Shown: positions 24,445-37,020 of the stretch, piece after piece
Position numbering within the stretch: the stretch's first letter is position 1
How the letters are laid out: each line of letters starts with the position of its first letter
Assembly: GCA_905250115.1 (NCBI GenBank)
Contig: CAJNOI010000002.1
Location: forward strand, 1,627,944 to 1,691,943
Origin: Adineta steineri
Lineage: Eukaryota; Rotifera; Eurotatoria; Adinetida; Adinetidae
Reading direction: 5' to 3'
Length of the DNA: 64,000 nt
Notes under the pieces: generated by a model
What the model was told of the DNA's origin: nothing
The model's input: the letters and a program-made list of their open reading frames with translations, nothing else
Database searches by the model: none
Translations under genes and position numbers: made by a program

Positions 24445-25712
24445 ATAAAACGTCAGATAAAATAAACCCGCACGATTAAATAATGTAATAATTTGTAAAA
24501 AAAATGTATGTGTTTGTTTTAATAATGTCATTTACTTCCGATTATGTATAAAAATATTTTTCAAGGTCTCATGCTTAGAAAATTGTAATAAACATCTAGT
24601 ATTTACTTCACATAGCAATATGTAATTTTAACTTAGACAAATGATACTTTTTGATTCAACAGACCATTCAACCTATAATTAAAATTTTGTGGCCTTGTTT
24701 CTTCTTAATTAATACAGACAAGTAGTTTATATATATCGTATGACAATATGTCCTTGATTATAATTTATCCAATGAGCCATCTTATCTCCTGAAGTTTTTT
24801 TTTCAAAATGATAGTATGACTTTCTTAGAATTTAATGAGAATTAAAACTAATCATTATCAATCTGATTATTTTTCTATCGCAGAAGAAAAGATATGTATA
24901 CTTAAAAAGGTTAACCTCGAAGAAACTAATGTTGTGACAAATCCTTTTTCTTTATATAAATAATGCAAATGTTCACTCGTAAGTTCTATTTTGATTCTAT
25001 CATGCGGATATTTTTTCTTAACCCTTTGTCGGCGGTTAGCCTCGCATGGGACTCACAGTGATTCTCTATATAATCCTTGTGCGTTCCACAAGCGCAGTTC
25101 GATATACATATGTTCAGGTTTTTTCATTTCATTCTTGTTCTCTCATTACGTCATAGACGTCTAGCAAAAAAAGATAATTTAAGTTTCTAAAAATAAACCT
25201 CGCTGCCAAAGGGTTAATTATCAGAGAAAAGTATCTACAATTATAAAATAATTATATTATACTTCTTTTAAATCATCTGTAAAATCAGTTTCTAAATACT
25301 CAATTTGTCGTATGACTCAAATGTCTATGGAATAATTCAATGCAATCATAATAAAAAAGCTTTTCTAATCAAGTTTTGTTTTTCTATTCACGATCAAATG
25401 AATCATCCTATTAAAGACAAAATGTGTCTGGACAGTTTGTTCTAAACAAAATTAAATTTATTTTATTCCCTTGAGACATTTCATTCTAAACGTCTTAATA
25501 GAATGACTACTCAATTAAAACTGACACACGCTCAATTATATTGTTGATCTATATCTTTTTCTTTTTTTTATAATAATAAACATATCATATCATATATATA
25601 TAGAGAATCCCTTGAGAAAAGAACATGACACATTAGATTTATTATTGCACTATTATAAAAGAAAAACAAACTGTACAACATTAAAAAAAGAAAGCAAAAG
25701 AATAGAAATCTG
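24445..25712. other. Intergenic containing a TTAA-flanked MITE
   Basis: Tail-to-tail spacer between the unknown gene and the protocadherin. Apart from the MITE at 25018-25217, I see only AT-rich sequence and probable 3' UTR. Confidence 0.6.
25018..25217. mobile_element. piggyBac-type MITE (TTAA target, 192-bp body)
   Basis: TTAA at 25018-25021 and 25214-25217 flanks a 192-bp body that begins CCCTTTGTCGGCG and ends CGCTGCCAAAGGG. The two ends are inverted copies over about 13 bases with two mismatches. A TTAA duplication next to a CCC...GGG inverted repeat is the piggyBac signature. No transposase is encoded, so the element is non-autonomous. Confidence 0.7.
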
Positions 25713-28514
25713 TCAAAGTATTTCATCTTCAAATGATCGACTCATTTTAACATAAGTTGATGATGATGAACTTGATAACGATGATGATTTATTATTTGAT
25801 AAACGATCTGTAAATGTTGTTAAACGATTTGAATCATTTGTTGTCGTTGTTGATGTTGATATTGTTGTCATAGCTGTAAATTGTGGTGATGGTGATGATA
25901 TTAATAATGTATCATTCTCAGCATCATCATTCAATGATGATGAAAATGATGGTGTTAAATTTGTTATTGGTTTATTATTTGAAGATTTTAATCTTATTTG
26001 TCGTTGTCGATAATAAATACAACAACAAATAAAAAGGATAATTATTATAAAACATGCTAAACTAATAAGAATAATTGAAAGAAAATAAATAAATGTTCGT
26101 TGATCAAGTTCTAATGATGATATTAATGAATAATTTTGACATTCAAATTCATCATAAACAATATAAACAATAAAATTTTCATAGGATGATGATAAACTTT
26201 TGAATTTTCCTCGATCAGTTAAATAAATATCAAATTTATATTCTTGAAATATTGGTTCAATTATTAATAAACCATTTGAAAGAATTCTTATACCTTTTGA
26301 TGACGGATTTTTTAATGAATATATGATATTTCCATTTTCATTTTCATCTGGATCATAACCATCTAATTGTATTTCAATTGTTTGATTACTATTTGTTGTA
26401 TTATAAATATAACAATATGGAGATTTACTTTTTAATATTGGTTTATTATCATTTTGATCAAGTATTAATATTTCTATTAAAATTTTATCGGTATAATATG
26501 AATCATTCGCAATAATATAAAATTGTAATCTATTTAATTGTTCACGATCAAAACTTATTTTTGTATATAAATTTCCATTCGATTTTAATTCAATAAAATT
26601 AGTTATTTGTTTATTATCATTTGAATCGATTGTATAAATAACTGTCGTATTTTTATCTTTATCTTCTGCTTGAATATGACCAAGATAGGTTTGATTATTT
26701 TGATTTTCTTCGATTTGAAATTGCGTAAAATTTGTAAGAAACTGAACTGGATTATCATTTAAATCATTGACATGAATTAATATTGAAATTGAAGTCTGAT
26801 GTCCGAATGTATCTTCAGCTTGTATTGAAAATTGATATAATGATTGTTGTTCATAATCAAGACTTTTTAAAATAATTAATTGATTTTGTTCATTTAGCTT
26901 GAAGAGATCATTATAATTCTGTTCAGAATCAAATTTAAGTTGAAGAGTAACATGATCATGTTCATCGAAATCATCTACTTTTATTGTATGAATAGGAAAA
27001 TTTTCTTTGTTATTTTCATTGATATAAAATGAATAATTTGTTGAATTATCAAATATTGGTGAACAATCATTAACATCAATTAAATGTAATTCAAATAGAT
27101 TTCTAATCGATTGTTTAGGTTCACCATGATCATATACGAATAATGTAAATGAATAGTAAGAATTTTGTTCACGATCAAGTTGTATGATTGTTTTTAAAGC
27201 ATATGTATTATCAGAAACTTTTTCTAATTGTACAACAGATGTTTGATTCATTGATGGTATTAATTCAATTGATACACGGCCATTTTCACCACTATCACGA
27301 TCCGAAACCGTTAGATATAATATTGGAGTACCAACTGAAATATTTTCTAATATATAGATTATCGAATTATTTATCAATTGAACATCAGCTGGTGTAAATG
27401 TAAATAATTCAGGTGGCCAATCATTTTCATCAATAACCTTTACAAACAGAAATTGATCATAAAAATAAGAGATTTAGAATATATATTTTACCTCAACAAT
27501 AACTGTTGCATATGTTGGAATCGCATTTAATCCTAAATCTTTTGCTTGTATTTGTAATTCATAATTATTTCTTTCTTCATAATCTAATTGTTTTAATAAT
27601 GTTATTGAACCATTTTGAGAATTTAAATGAAATATTTTATTAATTGTAACATCATTTTGTGTCCATTTTGAAAATGTATATTTTATTTGTCCATTTAGGC
27701 CATCATCTGGATCAAAAGCTTTCATTTGAATAAGTTCAGTATGAATTGGACTTAATTCGGATATTTTAATAATTAATGGTGTTTGTTGATTATGTTGAAA
27801 TATCGGTGAATTATCATTAATATCAGTTATAGTTAGAAGAATTTTTGTACAACATGATCGTTTTTGATTATCAATACCTTCATAAGCACAAAAATTAAAT
27901 AAATATTTATCATGTAATTCTCTATCTAATGGTTCAATAATAATTAAAGATGGTCGTATTTGATAATCAAGACGAAATTCCGTATAATTATTTGATACAA
28001 TTGAATAGGATTGAACATTATTTGGTGTTTGATCAGGATCATGTGCTATAGGTAAAATAATTCGTGTATTTAAACGTACACTTTCACTTATATTTAAATA
28101 ATAAATATCATTTGAAAAATAACAAAAATTATCATTTTCATCAAGAATTAATATTGGTACATAGATTATATGTGTATAGATATCACTAAGAGCATTGATT
28201 TCAAGTTTAAGTATACATTCATTGAAACATGAACATATACCTAAACGACAAAGATCTTCACGATCAAGTGGACGTTTAACTGTTATTGTACCTTTAATAT
28301 CATCTAACAAGAAATAGGATATAACGGATGTTCGAGTTAAAAATGTAAAACCCCAATTTGATGATGGTAAAATATTTAATAATTGTGTGATTGGTGTACC
28401 TATGGGAGATAATTCACTACAATTAACAGATGGTAGACGTATATAACGTGATTGAATCGAAGTAATAAAAATAAAAAATAGATAGACTATTAACCATAGC
28501 CACGAGCAGGACAT
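25713..28514 (-). CDS. Protocadherin-like adhesion protein, 915 aa, two exons
   Basis: Exons 28514-27492 and 27437-25713 join in phase 0 across a 54-bp intron (VIVE to VIDENDWPP). Signal peptide at residues 1-22 (MSCSWLWLIVYLFFIFITSI). Seven cadherin repeats follow, recognised by LDRE/LDYE and the Ca2+-binding DxNDN motifs: LDENDN, TDINDNSPIF, IDENDWPPEL, IDVNDCSPIF, NDLNDNPVQF, LDQNDNKPIL, and a last repeat without a complete motif. One TM helix (FIYFLSIILISLACFIIIIL, then Cys-rich) precedes a Ser/Thr-rich tail of about 115 residues. No EGF, laminin-G or catenin-binding region is visible, so protocadherin rather than classical cadherin. Ca2+-dependent cell-cell adhesion is the family role. 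It is followed upstream by an unusually long gene-free region. Confidence 0.88.
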
Positions 28515-29833
28515 AGCAGCATGGTTATTACATCAAATTAAATAAATAATATTTATTCTAAAATATAAAAAAACAAAAAAAATAATTGTCTTAAAATCAG
28601 ATCAATATCTTCTCCATTATTCTCATGTAAATATACACATTTCATCAATAGTTTATCGAATTAACTTTTTTACTGTTCTTCATCTTTTGCTTATTGCTCG
28701 TTTTGACTATGACTATTATCATATCGTATGGTATCAACAGCTTGTACATATCTGTTTATTTTTTAAGTGTGTTCTTGTGTATTTTCTGTTTTTCTTTCTC
28801 GTTTGAACTTCGACCGCTAATTGACGAGATAGATGATCGTTGACTGACTGACTTCATACGTCTTCTATCATCTATGTTTTACTGACTATTCTAAACTATC
28901 GTTGAGATACAATGAAGACAAAAAGAACTAGATGAACATCGACATAATAAAGAGAAAAAAAAAGAAGAATTCATTTCTATTCCAGCTGATACATCGCAAC
29001 AGATTTGTGACCTTTAGATCTTAAATTGACTATTGAAAAGATTTAGTTACCTTGATGATGAACCTTTAATAATGTATATATATATATATATATTTGTCTG
29101 ATTCATTTGACATTTCTCTTTCACTAGTAGTACTACTACTACATTACTTACATAAGAAAATGATTCCAATTATATCTATGGTGAGAATTATATGGGATGA
29201 TTTTTTTCTCTCTCTCTCTCTTCTTACTTTATGGTTGATAGTTATGATTATATTGTTAAATGTAGTGTTGTATAAGATGATTTTTTAATGATTTTATATG
29301 AATAAAAGAAAACGAAGATGAATGTCTTAAGATCATAATCAAGTTGATGCACGTTGAACGGAAACAAGACACGAACTATGACGGATATTTAAATTTGACA
29401 TAGAGAATAATAGAAGCAAGAATGAACAACTAGAAGAAAACGGATGTGAAACGAAATCACTCGTAAAAAAAAGCGTTGATTGCACGCGGCAGCGTATGTT
29501 ACTCGAGTGTGTAATTGTGAATAGAAAAGACGAAGAGAGGAAGAAATAGAAGAGAATGCGCGCGCGCAAGAGAGCGAGAGAGAGAGAGCAAAAAGGAGGA
29601 GGTAACTACAGCAAAGAATAAGAGAGGGTCTAATGCGCACGCGACATATACAGAAGAAAAATGATCGTACGTCTCGCGTTCAATAATTGATTTACACAAT
29701 GTGGGAATCGTGATCGCGCGTACGAACACCATAGCACTAACTTACTGGACGTGGGCCGGAAAAGACAGGCATCTCTTCTTTAGAGCATGCTGTCGTAACA
29801 TAAGAGATTTGTTTGCTATTCATTCACCCGCTT

Positions 29834-29867
29834 ATTCATTCATTCATTCATTCATTCATTCATTCAC
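29834..29867. repeat. ATTC tetranucleotide microsatellite
   Basis: About eight uninterrupted ATTC units. Confidence 0.9.
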
Positions 29868-31663
29868 TTACTTATACACTTTATATCGACAAGGACATAG
29901 GTCCGAGAATCAAAAGCTGCTATATGCAATCTTAATTTTCCGGATTTTTTTCCTCTTTCTTTCTTTTTTGTCGTTCTAATCGATATCTTGTAATCGTAGT
30001 GTTAAAAAAACTACTCTCATCGAAGAACTCTTTTCATCTAATATCACGCTTCCATAAATAGAAACACTTAAAATAGAAAACGGGGTGGTAAAAAGTTTCT
30101 CTTCTCCTTCTCTTTCTTTTGAACCGAAAAGACTGATGACACTCATTTTACGGAAGAAAATGCGTGCAAGTGCATGTGATAAAATAAATATATTATTTAA
30201 ACAAATTAGACCCAACGGGATATTTGGCCTCGTCTTTCCGCGCACACTACTGGAGGGGAAAAGCATAGCATCTGCTTTTTTTTGTTGTTTTGATGATGTT
30301 CAAGAAAAATACTGTTTACATCTAATCCAAGATAGAAATCGGCATGCAAGCTTTCTGACATCTATTCATACATCCATATGTATCCTTTTTGATCAGATAA
30401 TCATCCGAGCTGATTTTCTTTTCTTCTAGTCGCATGATTTGATACTTTTCTCTCGTTATTTTTTTTTCTGTGCTTGTGTGAATACGTCAAACTGACATTC
30501 TTTTGTCGAATTAATCAAGTATCTATCTCCACTTAAAATAATCTATATGTATATGACCGGCCTTGTTCTCTCGACTGGCATATCGGCCTATTAAATTGAC
30601 CCGTAAGGAGAACTAATGACAACAATTTAAAATGAAGGCCATATGTAAGCAAAAAAAAATCAATCCCTCTTCACCGTCATCAAGATAGAATGATAAGAAG
30701 TATATGTATATGGTTTATTTGTCCCCTATTAGCTTTCCACTTTGCATTCACTTACCAATGTCGTAGATGTTGTCATGCGTCGTTTGAACGATTAGGCCTA
30801 CAACTATATATATATATATAAATGCACACCAATATGTGAGTAAACAATGTTTAACTCGTCAAGTGTGGGTCTAGCGCTATGTGTTCGATGCTTATACTCT
30901 CTTCAGTTTTTTGTTCTTTCGATTTATAGTATTATCAATCTTTTAAGAAGAAGAAGAAGAGAATGCCACTAAATCTGCTGGATATGAGAGAATTGTTGTC
31001 TAAAAATGATGTATTACGATGCTACTATTCGATCAGATAGAAAAGATTGACAGACAAAAGTGATGATGGAGAAATCTTTTTTTATATGATTACATACATC
31101 TATTGAATTGAAAGGGATTCATTGACTACTCCTCCTCTCACGGTGTATATGTCCTCCTATGATATATATGTTCATCAACAGTAGTAATAGTGATGATGAA
31201 AAAGAAACAATAATACTACTACCAGACAACGAACGAGAAAGAGAAAGAGGAAAAAAACAGATTGATGTCTATCATCATTTTTTGCCAATTTTCCTTCTCT
31301 CATTTTTCTCTCTCTTTCTCTGTCTCTCTGTATTTCTTTCTTTAAGTAACAAAATAAAATAAAAAAAAGAAAAGAATAAAGAATTGGTCATTATATGTTT
31401 TGAAACATGTAGACGATTTGTCTGCAATTGAAAAAGTCAATAATGACTCTCTTAACTTCAGCTGCTGTTGAAACGAAAGAACAAGTATGTTGAATGGAGA
31501 GACAAAAAGAGCCTCGAAAGATAAACTAGTCAGAACTAACTCACCAACTATTACTGATACCAAGAACATGAACCCTCAAGAAACAAGAATAAATTACATT
31601 TTTCTTTTCTTTCTACTTCAACTTTTATCCAGAACATCAGAGATACATTGACAAGCAGACGTT

Positions 31664-31706
31664 ATACACACACCTATATATATAATATATCGATATGTGT
31701 GTGTAT
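31664..31706. repeat. CA/TG palindrome
   Basis: ATACACACACCTATATA at 31664-31680 faces TATCGATATGTGTGTGTAT at 31688-31706. This is an inverted repeat with a short AT loop, likely grown from dinucleotide runs. Confidence 0.6.
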
Positions 31707-32978
31707 AGACACATAAAATAATTCACTTTTCAGCATGAGTCTGCATTCATGTGCATAAATCCAGATTCGATCAAGATCAATAGTTGATGGTCAGTTTATC
31801 ACCATGACATACACACAACAGAATACATGGGCTATTGACCTCATTGTTACTTATCATTGTCTTTTTTTCTTTCTTTTTCTGATGTCCCGATAAAAATGAC
31901 ACGTGTGTCAATATCTCGTCATTTATATACTATCTCATTGCATCATCATTAATATTTAAGTGATGAAAATAGCCAGTTGTCTTTATATTATATATATTTG
32001 TATATACATCAATTTTTCTTCTTCTAACCATAATTCCGGTGTTAATGCGATCTAGATAAGACAACGCGCATATATTTCACATTATTTTCACCTCTAGTTT
32101 CTCTCCTCTAATGTCCATTTCCGTTGTCCAAGTGGTTAGTTAAGATTCATATAAGCCCAAGAGGCGCCGGTCATTCTACTCATCGGTGCGCGAATAGCAC
32201 GTCTTCCGTACTCAATCACATTTACTTTCACTCTTATTGCTTACGGGCCTTAGTCCAAATAAAAAATGACGATGATGATAATGATGATGTACAAAATAAT
32301 AGTGATGAGTACAATTAGACTTCGTTCTTATTAATTTTAACGAACAATACATATATATACCTATGTATCAAGGGACATCAAAATGGAGAAAATGAATCCT
32401 GTCGTTGTCACTTACATGAACTTCATTAGAGTGTGACGTAAGATGAAGTAAAAAGATAATGAAAATAGATATCAGGAAGCCTGAAAATGAAATAAATTGT
32501 GTAACATTTTTCTACTATCTGATGGTCATCTGAACCGTCTACATATATACATGTATACGTGGTCAAGCCTTGCGGGCAGCCTTCATTTTTTTTTAATACA
32601 ACAGTGTAATTAGATCGTCGTCTGTCGATAAGTGAATCATTTCGATTTCCAATCGATGCACGTGTTACTACTATTACAAATTCTCATATTTAATTCATTC
32701 AAGACGAGTTGGGTGGAGTAATGAATTAAATCAACTGGACACTGGACATCTATACAACATCTCAATTAGATAGGCACCAGCAGTAACACCAGTAATAGTA
32801 ACACACGATTGTCAATTCATTTTAACGATTGAATTAGATTTTGCTTGGCGAACAAATGACACACACACACACACATGTCACATATCTCGTTTTACAACAA
32901 CAGCACACAACAGAAGAAGAAGAAGAAAAAATAGAACGTCTGGCATTCGAGTGTGACTATTGAAAAACTATGTACATA

Positions 32979-32990
32979 CGCGCATGCGCA
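32979..32990. promoter_or_regulatory. NRF1-like site CGCGCATGCGCA
   Basis: The 12-mer fits the NRF1/Ewg consensus YGCGCAYGCGCR and sits in a larger near-palindrome (TACGCGCATGCGCACGTA). CpG-rich 12-mers are rare in this AT-rich window. No start site is near, so its role is open. Confidence 0.35.
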
Positions 32991-35983
32991 CGTATATGAA
33001 GACAAGAAAAGATAGAATCATAAAAAATGAGAATTATATACAAGCAACTATTTTGTAGTTAATTTTTGTGACATACATCATGACAACAGTTTAGTTGGCA
33101 TCCAGTCTAATTAACGATCACGAAATAGGCATACCAATAGGGACAGTATAACATATAAACATACAATCTATTTGTCGTTGTATGATCGAAGGACATAACA
33201 CAGACGTCATTATGTTAAATTGTGTCACACCTATTCTTTGTCTTAGTAATATGAAATTTTTTCTCTTGTGTTTCATCATACAGTAGAAAATTATGATGAA
33301 GACTATCATTATTATCATTGATTGTTCTCTTTTATTATTTTGTAGATGACATCATCGTCATCATCATCATTTTTTTTATATAACTTCATAAAAAAAAGTA
33401 ACTGGACATATAATAATAGAAGACTAATATATAAATAGAGAACAATTCCCGTCATTTCCGATTTTGACATATTTTCCGGTAGATAACCTTCTACAATGTA
33501 TGTTCTGATTGTACTTACTTGAGTTTTGAAGTAGTGGTCAAGGTAATCATATACATATCTATGATTTCATGAAAGAATTTTATCTACAAATACACAAAAA
33601 AAATGCTACGATAGATATGAAGACTCTTTATAATATTCTCATACCACTCGCTTTTTTTTCTTACAAGTAGTTAATGGATTCAATAAGAATAAGTGATAAA
33701 AATGAAAAGAATAACCTTCTTTTCTTATAAATGTAACTATATATTTCGACTCATATTCCTTTGAAATATTTTTGTGTAATGAAGTAAAAAATAATTTCCG
33801 GTATGTTAGATATTGTAAATAAACGCAACTAACAGAGAGACGCATCGGAAAGATATAATTCCATGTATAAAATGTTTTTTTTTGCTCTTTTATAAAAAAA
33901 AAGCTTTCCGCAAGAAGTACAGAACATCAAGTAAAGAAAAAAAAAAGAAATATGTCTTTGAATGAATATTATACATGAGTAGATTTTCTCGTAATACTCT
34001 TTTTATGTTGTTACTTATAATCGGGTTAAACGATATTAATCTTTTATAGGCTCATCACATAGGCTGTAACAAGAGATAATAGGAATCGGATAACCTGGGA
34101 AAAAAATATAACAAGAATGTTTCATCTATTTCTGGCACTTACAAAGACGTTTATCATTTTTTATCGTCAATGACTTTTGATAAACGATGTCATTTTTCAA
34201 TGGAATTGAATGTAAATAGTAACTGAATAAATTGATTTTGTCAGTAAAATATATTATATTAATTAATGTTTATAACTTAATTTTCTTTTTCTCTTCTCTA
34301 TTCTAGTTTTTCTCACCTTCTTCTTTTAGTCTGTCTATTCAGACAATAATATGTTTTGCTTCTAACACTACCGACTATATCTTCTAATGGATCAAATTAT
34401 CTAATTCATATAAAAGGAAGCGACCTTGGAGAGTAATATAAATATGTTCTATAACTATTCTCTTGTGAAAATTGTAAACATTCATTATGAAAACCATTTG
34501 TGACGTGTTTTTGACAACACACATCGAAGTAGCGTTTATGTATATTTTGTAATAAATGAATTAGAAAATCATAAATCTGTCATATTGACGTCTGTATAGA
34601 ATTAGAAATAAAAGTAAATTGTGATTGACATATTTAACATGCCTGTTTTCATAAAGAATTTATTTACAACTTGATAGAATTAAAATGACTTATTTAGATA
34701 TAGAACAGTAACGAGAACAAGACAGACAGATCACATTTTTATCAATATTTAAATATATATTTTTGATAAAATAGTATAAAGCAATTCAAGAATAGAAATA
34801 TCATTTATAACGTATGAATATAGAAAAGAATTTATGTATATTAATATTAGTTTTGATTAACAAAAGATTTTTTCAAATGATACATTTATTTCTGCGGAAA
34901 ATTTTGAAAAACAAATCTTTTCCATTGATTACTGATTACTGTTATTTTATGAATAGAAAATGATGAAGAATATTTTCTCAATCAATTAGATCATTAGTCT
35001 TTTGACATTTTCATGATAAAACACTAATAATTCTAACCTTTTACCAGTTAATACCATACATTTCCATCAACTACTATGACACAATAACCTATATGATTTA
35101 AAAATCTCAATACCCTTCTGATCTACATATTCTCATAAATACTATTATTATTATTACAGATGAAATAAATTATCAGATTCTTTTCCTCTTAAACTTCCAA
35201 TATAAAAGTACATTATTATTTATTCGTTTCTCTGCATATCTTTATACACTAATCATATATATATAGATGAAAATGTTTTATTTTTATGCAATATTGTATT
35301 TATTATATCTGACAGCAATTGATATTTATCTATGATTTGAAAAATAAATACATATGAAGAATATTGTTTATGATTTGTATGAATATTGTGACAAAAAAAA
35401 GGATGATTTATTTTCCCATTGAAAACACGATTGCTGACTAGCGACGCCCCTAGATTTTGTTTTAATCATAATAAATGTAACATAGAACGCAAAAATAGAC
35501 TACTTGCATAATAAATTATTCGTTTATCTCACCTTATTTATCTTACAGTCACTCTTTCTATGTATTATTGGTATTAATAGCCAGACAATTAAATAATTTA
35601 TAAAGGTAAAAAAGATATTTTATAATCATTGTACTCATTTTAATTGATTTTTGGACCATCGGAATACATAAATATATTATTTTTTTATATGTGCAAGAAG
35701 AAAGACAAGTCATGTTTTTTTCCATTGTAAAGAAAAGAATAGAGAGGAAGAGAAGAAAAAAATAAGCAGAAGAAGAAAAAAAAATAGAATAAAATTTAAA
35801 TTAAAATTCGATTTAAAATATAATGAATAAAGCGCAAACGCGTATTTACACATTACATACAACAAAATTTGTTTTTTTTGTTTGTTTTTTACATTAACAA
35901 AAAAAAAAATACAAAGAATTCATCACATATAGTTGTTTGCTGTTACTAAACTATTTCGTTTATTAGTTTTTGTTTTCACTGAT

Positions 35984-37020
35984 TCATTCGTTTGAAAGTA
36001 AATAACCTTTACCCTTACTCATCGAATTTCGATTGCCAATATGTAATGAACGTCTCAATGTATCGAATCGTTGACCGAGAGTAAGTTTTTTCATATTGAT
36101 TTCATCTTGATCATCAAAATGCTGTTGATGATCAAGATCTTCATCAATACAATTTTGTATTTGTAGTTGTTGTTGTTGTTGTTTTGCATGACGTTTTTTA
36201 AATAGAAGAGATATTTGTTGACGAAATGATCGATTAAATTTGATTTTTTTCGTTGATATATTTTGTTGTTGTTGTTGTTGTTGATCGTTTGATGATGAAA
36301 CATAGCCAGATTCAGAATTTTCAGTTACACTAAGCGTAGACAAATTTTCATTGGGTACGGATATTCTAAAAATAGAAAAGAAAAATTATTTATTTGTCAA
36401 AATAAAAATGAATCATAATAATCATACGAATGATTCATATGTGTTGGTGCTAATGGTGCTTTTCGTCGTTTTTTTGGAGTTTTTAATTTATCTTTTTCAT
36501 CTGTGAATATTGGTTCTGCTGGTAAAATCATTGGTGATGTGAGGCCTGTCGTTATTGGAGATAAAATTACAGGCATGGGCCGATTTTCATCATTTGTATT
36601 AAGTATTAAACGTTTATTTGAATTTGTACTTTCAAGTCTAGAACGTCGTGTTAAAGTACCTCGAAATGATTTACGAATTTGATCGGCTAATTTATTGAGT
36701 GGACGTGCTGGAGTATTGATATTAGGTGATAATGCAAATGGATCATTATCGGCATCATCATCTTCATCATCATTAATATGATTATTATAAGGAAGTTCAG
36801 AGGTTTTTGATTTCGTTCTAGTTGGTGATGATGCAGGTGGAGGTGATGATGAATAACGACGTCGTCGTCCTAAAAAACTTTTTGATTGATTTGATTTAAC
36901 TAAATTGGAATTGGAATTTGAACCACCATTTGGTTCAGTAGTACGTGGATTAACATGATCATCATCATGATTTTCTTTTCGTCGACGATAACTAAATGAT
37001 TTACGTAGGCTATATTTCAT
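35984..37020 (-). CDS. Basic Ser/Arg-rich protein of unknown function, 324 aa
   Basis: Exons 37020-36428 and 36365-35984 join in phase across a 62-bp intron (HMNHS to ISVPNENL). No globular domain is recognised. The protein repeats a short basic-hydrophobic theme: SLRKSFSYRRR, IRKSFRGTLTRRSR, FNRSFRQQISLLFKKR and TLRRSLHIGNRNS. These fit RxxS-type kinase or 14-3-3 sites, or membrane-binding basic patches. It also holds KKRRKAPLAP, a proline-linked basic motif reminiscent of actin regulators, an acidic run (DDEDDDADND) and two Gln runs. The probable place is the cytoplasm or cell cortex, as inference only. The second frame open at 36091-36303 is a shadow. Confidence 0.7.

Larger units (their letters stand above)
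28515..35983. other. Gene-free 7.5 kb upstream of the protocadherin
   Basis: No exon with family or splice support on either strand; the open frames here are hydrophobic or low-complexity. It holds GA-rich tracts (29339-29600, 35690-35800), an ATTC tetranucleotide run, TA runs (for example 29076-29091), a CA/TG palindrome at 31664-31706 and a GCGCATGCGC site near 32980. It could be 5' regulatory DNA for the protocadherin and 3' flank of the gene at 35984, or hold non-coding RNAs that I cannot recognise. Confidence 0.5.

Noticed and set aside
29094..31569. Multiple 60-115 codon frames on both strands
   Set aside because: Overlapping on both strands, of simple-sequence origin, with no domain or consistent splice sites.
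32124..32215. tRNA-like stretch (CCAAGTGGTTAGTTAAG, then GTGCGCGAATAGCAC)
   Set aside because: A D-arm-like and a T-arm-like hairpin are suggestive, but I cannot pair an acceptor stem or find an anticodon arm, and the B box is not canonical.
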